Part shown: positions 1 to 6,995 of the stretch, one piece after another
Layout of the letters: the number at the start of each line of letters is the position of its first letter
Position numbering within the stretch: position 1 is the stretch's first letter
NCBI RefSeq assembly: GCF_003609645.1
Contig: NZ_MCIB01000013.1
Location: forward strand, 1 to 57,294
Length of the DNA: 57,294 nt
DNA from: Thermohalobacter berrensis
GTDB lineage: Bacteria; Bacillota; Clostridia; Tissierellales; Thermohalobacteraceae
Direction: 5' to 3'
Notes under the pieces: model-generated
Database searches by the model: none
What the model was told of the DNA's origin: nothing
The model's input: the letters and a program-made list of their open reading frames with translations, nothing else
Made by a program: the position numbers and the translations under genes

Positions 1-215
1 TTGAGAATTGACAATTTAAAAAACTGGAAAAGACTTCATAAAACGGGGGACAGATCTATCGTTGAACAGAGTGAAACAGAAGACCTGTCCCCAAGTTTCA
101 CGGATGGAAGAGTACAACCAGTTAGCAGTTAGTAGTATGTAGTTAGTAAAAGAAATAGTTATTAGTGGCTAGGGAAAACAATTTACAATTGAAAATTGAG
201 AATGGAAGATTGAAA
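1..215. other. AT-rich non-coding left end with inverted repeat
   Basis: No credible gene is seen. The stretch contains an inverted repeat, GGGGACAG at 46-53 and CTGTCCCC at 85-92, able to form a hairpin with a roughly 30-nt loop. It also holds low-complexity tracts of the 'acaatttacaattgaaaattgag' style, shortened variants of which recur at 27825 and 34440-34530. These look like decayed dispersed repeats common in Clostridia genomes. Confidence 0.5.
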
Positions 216-253
216 ATTTTAAAAAGACCACGAAGCGTAAACATCTTTGGTCT
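216..253 (-). terminator. Rho-independent terminator on the minus strand
   Basis: Read on the minus strand, GACCA (252-248) pairs with TGGTC (230-226), with additional AAG/CTT pairing inside, followed at once by a run of five T (225-221). It is placed to end a minus-strand transcript coming from the structured RNA at about 370-800. Confidence 0.5.
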
Positions 254-328
254 AAGTAACGGACGTCGAAGTCTGGCTTCATTGGTTAAGTAACGGACAT
301 CCTAGACTCTCTTCTTAGGATAAGTAAC
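253..328. repeat. 34-bp-periodic TAAGTAAC repeat array
   Basis: TAAGTAAC occurs at 253, 287 and 321, exactly 34 bp apart. The first two copies extend to TAAGTAACGGAC. The 22-26 nt between the cores differ in sequence, yet each can fold (TCCTA/TAGGA, GAAG/CTTC). On the minus strand the units read GTCCGTTACTTA followed by a hairpin, and the last hairpin is the terminator-like stem at 226-252. One solo copy of the 12-mer lies at 14716-14727. No cas genes or constant spacers are present. Confidence 0.6.
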
Positions 329-369
329 AATCCTCATAGACAATTAGAAAAGATTAAAACACAAAAAAA

Positions 370-800
370 TAAAAGCCGAGAACATAGTGATCTACCTTAC
401 ACCACCATACATAGCTTATTACCAAGCCATGATCTTTCGACCATGACCAAGCAGGTCACTACCTATGATAGTGGTCTGTTCAACCCTGCATGATATCTTA
501 ACAGCCCTATACAACCTCTCGGCTGTATAGAACCATTAGTAGAATTAAAAAATTCTACATCGACATCATACAGGATCTTAGCTCGACCTTATACGATAGG
601 TTGGGACCCTATTGCAATCAAAATAATCGACTACAATAGAACCTTTCCCAACCATATAAGATCTTCCCTCCGACTGCATGTGAGCCTTTCGACCCACATG
701 CAATCTTCGGCCGACCCATATATACCCCAAAATAGGAGCATATATGAGTCTGGGCTCAACCACAATGTTCCCGACACTAATATTATGTGTAGCTATATAA
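370..800 (-). ncRNA. Large structured RNA candidate (family unresolved)
   Basis: The minus strand folds into an elaborate set of helices. A 15-bp stem at 672-705 is closed by a GAAA tetraloop. A 10-bp stem at 507-530 has a GAGA tetraloop, and a stem at 428-445 has a GAAA tetraloop. There are also a 12-bp hairpin at 717-746, a 55-nt domain at 599-653 extended by 588-594/654-660, and an 8-bp hairpin at 539-558. The 10-bp closing stem 485-494/565-574 makes a three-way junction around two of these. All the G-U wobbles and GNRA loops make sense only on the minus strand, which fixes the orientation. I see no RNase P, tmRNA, SRP, T-box or group II domain V signature. The transcript could run to the terminator near 216, about 585 nt in all. 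The exact ends are uncertain. Confidence 0.68.
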
Positions 801-852
801 ATAATATACAAAAATTTTTGAAAAATAAAATTGAAGGTTTATAGGTTATGAA

Positions 853-902
853 ACTAGCCCTTTTAATCATAAAGATAATTAAGCAATTAAAAGGAGGCTA
901 GT
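853..902 (+). promoter_or_regulatory. Hairpin sequestering the ribosome binding site of the YkvI-like gene
   Basis: ACTAGCCCTTTTAAT (853-867) is complementary to 886-902, which contains the AAAAGGAGG Shine-Dalgarno, with only a 2-nt bulge. The stem would bury the ribosome binding site just ahead of the ATG at 905, suggesting translational control. No known riboswitch aptamer was recognised upstream. Confidence 0.45.
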
Positions 903-904
903 AT

Positions 905-1969
905 ATGAAGAATAAAAATTGGCTCAAGCTTGCTAGCATATATATAGGTACAGTAATTGGTGCAGGATTTGCTTCAGGTCAAGAAATAATGCAGTTTTTT
1001 ATTGTATTTGGATATAAAGGTCTTTTTGGAATAATATTAGCAACTTTTTTATTTTCTATTTTAGGTTCGTCTGTTTTACTTAATGTATACAGGAATAAAA
1101 TTGATGGATATGAAAAATTTTTAACACCTATCTTCGGTAAATCCTTAGGAAAGATTACAGAAATAATTATAATTATCTTTTTGTTAGCAGGATATTGTGT
1201 TATGCTTGCTGGAAGTGGAGCCATATTTAAGGAGCAATTTAATATATCTTACAATATAGGTATTTATTTAATGGCACTTGTTACATTAATTACTTTTTTA
1301 TTTAATATTAAAGGATTGTCTACGGTAAATACTATATTAGTTCCGATTTTACTTTTAGGAGTAATATTAACGGGAGGAATAAGCATATTGAAAAATGGAT
1401 TCCAAATTAGCAACTTTAGTGGAGGAGAAATTGCAAAAACAAGCCATTGGATTATATCCTCAATATTGTATGTAAGTTATAATAGCATTACAACCGTTGT
1501 TATTATGAGCTCTCTATTACCAATAATTTCAGATAAGAAAACTGCATTAAAGGGTGGAATTTTTGGAGGGTTAGGATTAGGTGTACTTGCATTATTTATT
1601 GGAGTTCCACTATTAGGTTACACTACAGATATAAATGGTTTAGAAGTACCTATGCTAAAGATTGCTGAAAACTTAGGGAATAATGGTAGTTTACTATATG
1701 GTATTATACTATGGGGAGCTATGTTTACTACTGCATTATCAAATGGTTTTGGCTTTATAAAAAGAATTTCTTCCTTATTAAAAGTAAACCAACCTATTTT
1801 TTCTATTATTTTTTGTATTTCAGCTATTCCAATAGCTAGAATAGGTTTTACTAAATTAATTATAACAATATATCCATTATTTGGATATTTGGGCTTTATT
1901 ATTTTCGTTTTTATAGTAGGAAGATTTTTCATTAAAGAGTTTAAAAACTATATAAAAAAAATTAAATAA
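905..1969 (+). CDS. YkvI-type inner membrane transporter-like protein
   Basis: This 354-residue polytopic membrane protein has about ten hydrophobic segments. Its first segment contains IGTVIGAGFASGQEIMQFF, the signature of the YkvI family (COG3949), a branch of the APC/LeuT-fold transporters. The helix-breaking GAGFASGQ element is where substrate and ions bind in relatives. The substrate is unknown; an amino acid or similar small solute is the family-level guess. The ATG start has a strong AAGGAGG eight bases upstream, which sits in a hairpin (853-902) that may control translation. The gene stands alone: a terminator follows at 1977, and the upstream DNA belongs to a minus-strand RNA. Family assignment is good; function is inferred. 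Confidence 0.8.
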   Translation: MKNKNWLKLASIYIGTVIGAGFASGQEIMQFFIVFGYKGLFGIILATFLFSILGSSVLLNVYRNKIDGYEKFLTPIFGKSLGKITEIIIIIFLLAGYCVMLAGSGAIFKEQFNISYNIGIYLMALVTLITFLFNIKGLSTVNTILVPILLLGVILTGGISILKNGFQISNFSGGEIAKTSHWIISSILYVSYNSITTVVIMSSLLPIISDKKTALKGGIFGGLGLGVLALFIGVPLLGYTTDINGLEVPMLKIAENLGNNGSLLYGIILWGAMFTTALSNGFGFIKRISSLLKVNQPIFSIIFCISAIPIARIGFTKLIITIYPLFGYLGFIIFVFIVGRFFIKEFKNYIKKIK

Positions 1970-1976
1970 TTTATTT

Positions 1977-2013
1977 AAGGTTCTTCCTAACTTTTAAGGA
2001 AGGATTTTTTTTT
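1977..2013 (+). terminator. Terminator after the YkvI-like gene
   Basis: CTTCCT (1983-1988) and AGGAAG (1997-2002) form a stem followed by GA and nine T. Confidence 0.8.
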
Positions 2014-2056
2014 GTAAGGAAGAACTTATAAATATATAGGGAGGGGAAAAATTTTT

Positions 2057-3175
2057 ATGACTCGTAAGAACAATGATAATAAAAATAAGATAAAAGTAGG
2101 AAGATTTATATTACTCTTTATAATGCTTATTCTTCTATTTTCCAATGATATTTTTAAAGAAAAGATACATGGTATATTTGAGACTGAGAAAACAACTTTA
2201 AAGGTTAATAGTAAAAAAAACATATCATTAGAAAATAATAGTAAAGTTAAAATATATGGCGATAGATTTATAATATATAGAAAAAACAAACTTATATGTT
2301 ATGATATGAAAGGTATTAAAATGTGGGACAAGACTATTAAATATAATAATCCCCTTATATATTTTGGTGAAAAAAGATTGTATATTGCAGATTCTACTAT
2401 GGGAAATGTTTTAGCTCTTAATAGTAACGGAAAAGAACTATGGAACTATAGTTTTAAATTAACGGTAGAGCAAATATTAGAGAAAAAAGGATTTTTGTTG
2501 GCGTTTACAAAAGCTGGGGAAGAACTAGATGGCATAAATGTTTTAAATAGTGATGGGAAACTTGTAAGTAATATCATTATAGAAAAGGGGAAAATACTTT
2601 ATGGTAATATAAACGATAATAAAAAAAATATTGCTATAACTACTCTAAGTACCGAAGAAGGACAATTAGAAAGTTATTTAATGCTTTATTCTTTTATTGG
2701 AAAAGAAATCTGGGAGAAGAAGTTTGAAAATCAAATATTACAAAATGTAGAATTTATTGACGAAGATACTATAGTTTTAGTTTCAGATGAGGAAGTGGCC
2801 TGTGTAAAAGAAAAAAAGCTACTTTGGGCTAGAGACTTAGAAGGCACCTTATTAGATATAGTTATAGATAAAAAGGATAAAAGAATTATGTTCTTATGGG
2901 AAGAAGATGGAAAATATTTCGAAACTGTATCATTTAAAGGGAGGACACTTGAGAAAAAGAGAGTAGATAAGGAATATGAATATTTATATTATAACAATGG
3001 AGAAACTTTTTTAATTGGAGAGAAAAAGATAAAGGGTATTAAAAAAGGAAAAGCTTTTTTGAACTTTAATAGTGATGAAGAAATAAAATATTTTGGCTTT
3101 ATAGAAGATAAAGCTGTTATCTTTACTCAGAATAATGTTAAGATAATGGATATAGTATCTATAAAAAGCCAGTGA
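2057..3175 (+). CDS. Membrane-anchored PQQ-like beta-propeller protein (DUF5711-like)
   Basis: This 372-residue protein has a basic N-terminus and one membrane segment (about residues 16-32). A long extracytoplasmic region of repeated strands follows, with motifs of the kind 'GKELWNYSF', 'GKEIWEKKF' and 'KKLLWARDL'. These recurring G/K-x-L-W units are characteristic of PQQ/WD40-like beta-propeller blades. It resembles the DUF5711 family, which in Clostridia often sits next to CvpA, as here (the CvpA gene starts 14 bases downstream). It probably acts on the outer membrane face as a binding or scaffold protein; no catalytic residues are evident. The start is ATG with GGGAGGGG 11 bases upstream. 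The family name is from memory and the fold inference is stronger than the DUF number. Confidence 0.7.
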   Translation: MTRKNNDNKNKIKVGRFILLFIMLILLFSNDIFKEKIHGIFETEKTTLKVNSKKNISLENNSKVKIYGDRFIIYRKNKLICYDMKGIKMWDKTIKYNNPLIYFGEKRLYIADSTMGNVLALNSNGKELWNYSFKLTVEQILEKKGFLLAFTKAGEELDGINVLNSDGKLVSNIIIEKGKILYGNINDNKKNIAITTLSTEEGQLESYLMLYSFIGKEIWEKKFENQILQNVEFIDEDTIVLVSDEEVACVKEKKLLWARDLEGTLLDIVIDKKDKRIMFLWEEDGKYFETVSFKGRTLEKKRVDKEYEYLYYNNGETFLIGEKKIKGIKKGKAFLNFNSDEEIKYFGFIEDKAVIFTQNNVKIMDIVSIKSQ

Positions 3176-3189
3176 AAGCAGGTGTTGAA

Positions 3190-3777
3190 ATGAATTGGAT
3201 GGACTATATAATTATCTTAATTTTACTATTTAACAGTTTAGGTGGTTTTAGGAATGGTTTTATTATTTCTGCTTTTAACTTAGTAGGGTTTATACTATCT
3301 ATATATATTGCAAAGCTATATTATCCAATATTATCTGAATATATAAAAGCTAATCCAGCTTTCTTTGATAAGGTTAAAGGTTTTGTTGAAAAGTTTTCAC
3401 AAAATATTCCCCTATATAATGATATTTATTCAGGGGAAATGTTAATTAATATGTTAACGGAAAGAGCTATTGATATTATAAGTATTGTCTTAGTCTTTTT
3501 TATAGCTAAAATATTAATATATTTAGCTATTACAATATTAGATAATATAGCACAACTACCTATTTTAAAACAGGTAAACCATATAAGTGGATTGGTATTT
3601 GGATTAGCTAAAGGTATTTTAATTTTATATGTTTTATTTGCATTACTAACTCCTGTAATTAAAGTTTTCCCAGATAGTTTTATTGCTAAAGGAACGCTAA
3701 ATTCTACATTTGGTTATTATTTGTACAATTATAATATAATTATTAGCTATTTAAAGATGATAGGTTTTTTAAGCTAA
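3190..3777 (+). CDS. CvpA family membrane protein
   Basis: This protein of 195 residues opens with MNWMDYIIILILLFNSLGGF, typical of CvpA/colicin V production proteins, and has four hydrophobic segments (about residues 3-35, 80-108 and 125-150, plus a weaker C-terminal one). CvpA proteins are inner-membrane proteins linked to envelope stress tolerance; their molecular role is unsettled. An in-frame GTG at 3172 overlaps the upstream stop, but the ATG at 3190 matches the family N-terminus and is preceded by CAGGTG, so I start there. It is likely co-transcribed with the beta-propeller gene. An inverted repeat follows immediately at 3781. Confidence 0.8.
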   Translation: MNWMDYIIILILLFNSLGGFRNGFIISAFNLVGFILSIYIAKLYYPILSEYIKANPAFFDKVKGFVEKFSQNIPLYNDIYSGEMLINMLTERAIDIISIVLVFFIAKILIYLAITILDNIAQLPILKQVNHISGLVFGLAKGILILYVLFALLTPVIKVFPDSFIAKGTLNSTFGYYLYNYNIIISYLKMIGFLS

Positions 3778-3780
3778 AAA

Positions 3781-3810
3781 GAATAAGCATGGACTTAACC
3801 ATGCTTATTC
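3781..3810. terminator. Hairpin between convergent genes
   Basis: GAATAAGCATGG and CCATGCTTATTC form a perfect 12-bp stem between the cvpA stop and the stop of the minus-strand SHOCT-like gene. There is no clear T-run on either side, so termination efficiency is uncertain. Confidence 0.55.
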
Positions 3811-4188
3811 AACGAATACTTCAACCCTCTCACCATTCTTTTCGCTTACTATATCAACAATTTTCCCTTCAGCCCCATTTTTAACAGCTTCAACTATTTC
3901 CTTTAAGTCAATTTCTTGAAAACTTGAATCTTTAAGTTCTGGAGAAAACTTTGTAGCAAATTTTAGCCCTATATCCACTAGAGCTATTGGAATATTTACG
4001 TTAACCTTTGTTTTATCTTCAGGGTCGAATACTCTTACCTTAAGCCATTTTGCATTTGTATTGTAATTAGATGTTGTTGATTTTTCTTCTAATGCATTTA
4101 GTAGTTCAACACCTTCTTCTGAAGTAATTTTCCCTTCTTCAACCATTTTAAGAATTTGCATTTTTTCTTCCTTTAAATTATTTGACAC
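3805..4188 (-). CDS. SHOCT-like domain protein (YvlB/LiaX N-terminal type)
   Basis: This soluble protein of 127 residues carries ILKMVEEGKITSEEGVELL near residues 12-30. That segment is the SHOCT-like helical hairpin found at the N-terminus of YvlB/LiaX-type envelope-stress proteins. The rest (about 45-127) is a beta-rich segment shared with the paralogue encoded at 4611-5015 (compare NVNIPIALVDIGLKFATKFS with NIPAIPLSIAKLLVNIALKF). It is the last gene of a three-gene minus operon and follows the DUF2089 gene by 47 bases. Its role is unknown; a small regulatory or scaffold protein acting with DUF2089 is inferred from context. Confidence 0.7.
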   Translation of the reverse strand: MSNNLKEEKMQILKMVEEGKITSEEGVELLNALEEKSTTSNYNTNAKWLKVRVFDPEDKTKVNVNIPIALVDIGLKFATKFSPELKDSSFQEIDLKEIVEAVKNGAEGKIVDIVSEKNGERVEVFVE

Positions 4189-4235
4189 TAAAAACTCCCC
4201 CTCTTTTATATAATTTAGGATTAATTATCCCAATA

Positions 4236-4598
4236 TTAATCTTTTAACAACTTAACTGCTTCCTCAGCGGTAATTTCACCTGAGCTCAATTTGGCTAAAA
4301 TTTCTTTTTTGTCAACTTTAGGTGTATACTTAGCATCATATCCTAATGCCTTTATCACATTTTCTAACTTGTTTCTAACAGTCGGATAAGATATTCCAAG
4401 TTCTTTTTCAATTTCCTTAATATTTCCTCTATTTTTTATAAATACTTCAATGAAATGCTTTTGTTCATTATCAAGCTTACAGAACTTACAAAGGTTAAAG
4501 TGTCCTTTTATAGTTGTATCACAGTAATGACAGTGTAATTCTGTTATTTCTAAATCATTATTACATACAGGACATTTACCTATTGCTTCTCTATTCAT
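4236..4598 (-). CDS. DUF2089 family zinc-ribbon/HTH regulator
   Basis: The product has 120 residues. The N-terminus holds a zinc ribbon with CPVC and CHYC pairs plus a CKFC (about residues 9-40). A sigma-70 region 4-like helix-turn-helix follows (about 55-80, EIEKELGISYPTVRNKL), and a C-terminal LSSGEITAEEAVKLL segment resembles the SHOCT-like motif of its two neighbours. This architecture is the DUF2089 family, predicted DNA-binding regulators. It lies 12 bases after the SHOCT-like gene at 4611 and is probably translated from the same message; AAGGAGGTT lies ahead of its ATG. Targets are unknown; autoregulation of this operon is the obvious guess. Confidence 0.8.
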   Translation of the reverse strand: MNREAIGKCPVCNNDLEITELHCHYCDTTIKGHFNLCKFCKLDNEQKHFIEVFIKNRGNIKEIEKELGISYPTVRNKLENVIKALGYDAKYTPKVDKKEILAKLSSGEITAEEAVKLLKD

Positions 4599-4610
4599 TT
4601 TTAAACCTCC

Positions 4611-5015
4611 TTATAGTATAGTAATCTTAACTTTTGTTTTCCCATCATTTTGAGAAATATCTACAAAATCAAAAGGTTCGCAGGATCTTAATATATCTAC
4701 TAATTCTTTTAAGTTTATCTCATTTAATACATTTCTAATATGTTTTTCCCATTCTTCATTTACATTTTTACTATGTTTAATACCAATTTTGCTAAACTTT
4801 AACGCTATATTAACTAAAAGCTTAGCTATAGATAAGGGGATAGCAGGAATATTAATTTTCTTTCCATCATCTTTTATGACTATTTTTATTTTGGAGGCCT
4901 TTTTTTGGTAGGATATATTTCTAGTTCTTAACTCTTTAACAATCTTTATTGCATCTTTCCCACTTATTTCCCCCTTATCTAGTTGACCTAATATTTTTTT
5001 TATCTCTTTATTCAA
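4611..5015 (-). CDS. SHOCT-like domain protein, paralogue of the gene at 3805
   Basis: This 134-residue protein begins with a short helical hairpin motif (ILGQLDKGEISGKDAIKIV, about residues 8-26), followed by a region paralogous to the 3805-4188 product. The start is TTG at 5015, with a GGGGGG tract about 9 bases upstream and no better alternative. It is the first gene of the minus operon that continues with DUF2089 and the second SHOCT-like gene. The three products share the L-x-x-G-E/K-I-x-x-x-x-A/G-x-x-L signature, suggesting they interact through it. No enzymatic motifs are seen. Confidence 0.65.
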   Translation of the reverse strand: MNKEIKKILGQLDKGEISGKDAIKIVKELRTRNISYQKKASKIKIVIKDDGKKINIPAIPLSIAKLLVNIALKFSKIGIKHSKNVNEEWEKHIRNVLNEINLKELVDILRSCEPFDFVDISQNDGKTKVKITIL

Positions 5016-5404
5016 TGTTAAGCCCCCCTTAAAATGTAATAGTAAATTTTAAATATAATATGAAACATATTAATATTTATGAAATAAAATATTAAAATAT
5101 TTAATTCTTATTTATATAATATTACTAATATTTAAAAATGCCAATAAATAAGTTAAAAAAATAAAAAATAAAATATGAAATTATATATTTTTATAAAAAT
5201 AGAATTAAAAAAATAAAAACACCAACTTTTGAATTTTAAAATTCATATTTAACAATATTACCTATATAATTATGATACCCATATCTAATATTTTTCTAAT
5301 AGTTTTCACTTTTAAATCTGATAAATGTTATTTAAAATACATTATAGATAAAATCTATATTTAACAGTAGCACTATAGATTATATCTATATAATATTTGA
5401 TAGC
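5016..5404. other. Divergent AT-rich intergenic region
   Basis: About 390 bases, very AT-rich, lie between the minus-strand DUF2089 operon and the + strand yedF promoter. No small open reading frame with a ribosome binding site and no strong hairpin is visible. It presumably contains the promoter of the minus operon, but no convincing -35/-10 pair stands out from the A/T background. Confidence 0.4.
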
Positions 5405-5434
5405 TTGAATAATAAGGTTGAGTGAACCTATAAT
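5405..5434 (+). promoter_or_regulatory. Sigma-A promoter of yedF
   Basis: TTGAAT (5405-5410), an 18-base spacer and TATAAT (5429-5434), ending about 30 bases ahead of the start codon. Confidence 0.6.
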
Positions 5435-5467
5435 ATATTTAGTAGAATTTGTAAGGGGGTTGAAATA

Positions 5468-6061
5468 TTGAAAAAGGAAGTGGATGCTAGAGGGTTTGCC
5501 TGCCCAAAACCTGTTATCATGACTAAAAAGGCCCTAGATGAGATTGAAACAGGAGTAATTACAACTATTGTCGATAATGAAGTTGCCATGAAAAATGTAT
5601 CAAAGCTTGCTAAGAGTTCAAATTGTGAATACGATACTGAAAAAGTTTCTGAAGATGAATTTCGAATCTATATAACAAAGGGAGATGCTAAAGAAATAGA
5701 AGATAATGATGATAATAATAAACTTAAGGATATGACTATAGTATTTGGAAGTGATAAATTAGGAAAAGGGTCAGATGAATTAGGGAAAATACTAATGAAA
5801 GGTTATATATACACACTTACTGAAGCAGAACCATATCCTTCAAAACTTCTATTTTTGAATAGTGGAGTTAAATTAACTACTGAAGGTTCAGAAGTTATTG
5901 ATGATTTGAAGAAATTAGAAAATTCAGGAGTTGAAATACTTTCATGTGGAACTTGTTTAGACTTTTATAACATAAAAGATAAACTTAAAGTTGGCGAAGT
6001 AACAAATATGTATACTATAGTAGAGAATATGAAAAATGCAGAAAATACAATAGTTCTATAA
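5468..6061 (+). CDS. yedF: YedF family sulfurtransferase-like selenium metabolism protein
   Basis: The product has 197 residues. The N-terminal TusA/SirA domain (about 1-75) carries the CPKP motif with Cys12, the persulfide-carrying cysteine in TusA. A C-terminal DsrE/F-like domain (about 90-197) has a CGTC pair. This fusion is the YedF family linked to selenium metabolism in anaerobes. The start is TTG at 5468, with AAGGGGGT seven bases upstream; no in-frame ATG fits the TusA N-terminus. The following DUF3343 gene is 11 bases downstream, a common pairing. A role in delivering sulfur or selenium is family-based inference; no selD or selA lies in the window to confirm selenium use. Confidence 0.88.
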   Translation: MKKEVDARGFACPKPVIMTKKALDEIETGVITTIVDNEVAMKNVSKLAKSSNCEYDTEKVSEDEFRIYITKGDAKEIEDNDDNNKLKDMTIVFGSDKLGKGSDELGKILMKGYIYTLTEAEPYPSKLLFLNSGVKLTTEGSEVIDDLKKLENSGVEILSCGTCLDFYNIKDKLKVGEVTNMYTIVENMKNAENTIVL

Positions 6062-6072
6062 GGGATGATTAT

Positions 6073-6342
6073 ATGAATAAAGAAATATATTATGTAATTG
6101 CCTTTGATTCTACACATCATGCTATAAAAGCAGAAAAAAAGTTAAAAGAAAGGAAAGTTGATATAAAAACTATACCTACACCTAGAGAGATAACTGCAAG
6201 TTGTGGTTTATCTATTAGATTTAGTGGTAACTTTCTAGATAATGTAAAAGATGTTTTAAGTAGTGATACTTTTAATATTAAAGGATTGTATAGATTTTTA
6301 AAAACTAAAGATAAAAAAATAGTAGAAAAAGTAAAGTTATAA
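6073..6342 (+). CDS. DUF3343 domain protein (putative Se/S carrier)
   Basis: This compact alpha/beta protein of 89 residues starts MNKEIYYVIAFDSTHHAIKA and contains PTPREITASCGLSIRF, where a conserved cysteine follows the PxPRxI/L motif of DUF3343. The family is found beside yedF and selenium-utilisation genes and is thought to act as a putative Se/S carrier. The ATG start has AAGGGATG upstream. It forms a two-gene operon with yedF, ended by the terminator at 6401. Confidence 0.82.
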   Translation: MNKEIYYVIAFDSTHHAIKAEKKLKERKVDIKTIPTPREITASCGLSIRFSGNFLDNVKDVLSSDTFNIKGLYRFLKTKDKKIVEKVKL

Positions 6343-6400
6343 CGTATAGTTTCCTGTACTAATTATTTGGCTTTGGGGGCTTAGTAATTCTTTTATAGAA

Positions 6401-6426
6401 GCAGATGGATTATCCATCTGCTTTAT
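6401..6426 (+). terminator. Terminator after the yedF-DUF3343 operon
   Basis: GCAGATGGA and TCCATCTGC form a 9-bp stem with a tight TTA loop, then TTTAT. Confidence 0.65.
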
Positions 6427-6520
6427 CAACATAAGCAAATATTATTTTATTGTTACTTAAAAGTATTTTTGATAATGAAATCATTAACTTTTTTATACTT
6501 TATTAGTATACATATATATG

Positions 6521-6549
6521 TTGGTAAAAATAAAATAATATTATATAAT
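6521..6549 (+). promoter_or_regulatory. Sigma-A promoter of the DUF951 gene
   Basis: TTGGTA (6521-6526), 17 bases, TATAAT (6544-6549). The leader that follows contains a GCTTCTT/AGAGAAGC hairpin (about 6563-6587) before the AGGAGG. Confidence 0.55.
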
Positions 6550-6620
6550 TATAATATAGAGGTGCTTCTTATTAAAAAAGAGAAGCTTTACACTATTAAA
6601 AATAATAGGAGGAATATACA

Positions 6621-6827
6621 ATGCCTATGAAGTTAAAAGTTGGTGATATAGTACAATTGAAAAAGAAGCATCCTTGTGGTGAAGATAAATGGGAGATTAT
6701 GAGAACAGGTATTGACTTTAGAATAAAGTGTTTAGGCTGTGAAAGACAGGTGTGGTTGCCAAGAAAAAAATTAGAGAGAAGAATAAAAAAAGTAATAAGC
6801 AGTGAAAACTCAGAAATTGGCCAATAA
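6621..6827 (+). CDS. DUF951 family small protein
   Basis: This basic protein of 68 residues has the family pattern KVGDIVQLKKKHPCG and IMRTGIDFRIKCLGC, with cysteines in HPCG and CLGC. The N-terminal beta-strand pattern looks like a small SH3-like or OB-like barrel. DUF951 proteins often sit next to translation or chromosome-partition genes in Firmicutes; function is unknown. The ATG start has a strong AGGAGG ten bases upstream. A monocistronic unit with its own promoter is inferred. Confidence 0.85.
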   Translation: MPMKLKVGDIVQLKKKHPCGEDKWEIMRTGIDFRIKCLGCERQVWLPRKKLERRIKKVISSENSEIGQ

Positions 6828-6995
6828 ATAACCATATCTTATAATGTTTAATTTGTCTATATGAGGAATTTTAACTTATTTTGTGTCAAAAATGTAATTA
6901 ATTTCAATAGACAAAACCAAATATTTGTAGTAAACTAAAAACTAGGAAAACGTTTTATTGGCTGTTTTTTTAATAATTTTTTTGGAGGTGTATTC

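Noticed and set aside
253-328. CRISPR array
   Set aside because: Only three short cores, the spacers fold into hairpins, and there are no cas genes or longer constant repeats.
370-800. RNase P RNA, tmRNA, SRP RNA or group II intron
   Set aside because: The conserved cores I know for each (for example GAGGAAAGTCC, the tmRNA tRNA-like ends, or the domain V hairpin) are absent.
578-811. 77-residue minus-strand open reading frame
   Set aside because: It lies across the paired helices of the structured RNA, has no ribosome binding site and no recognisable protein features.
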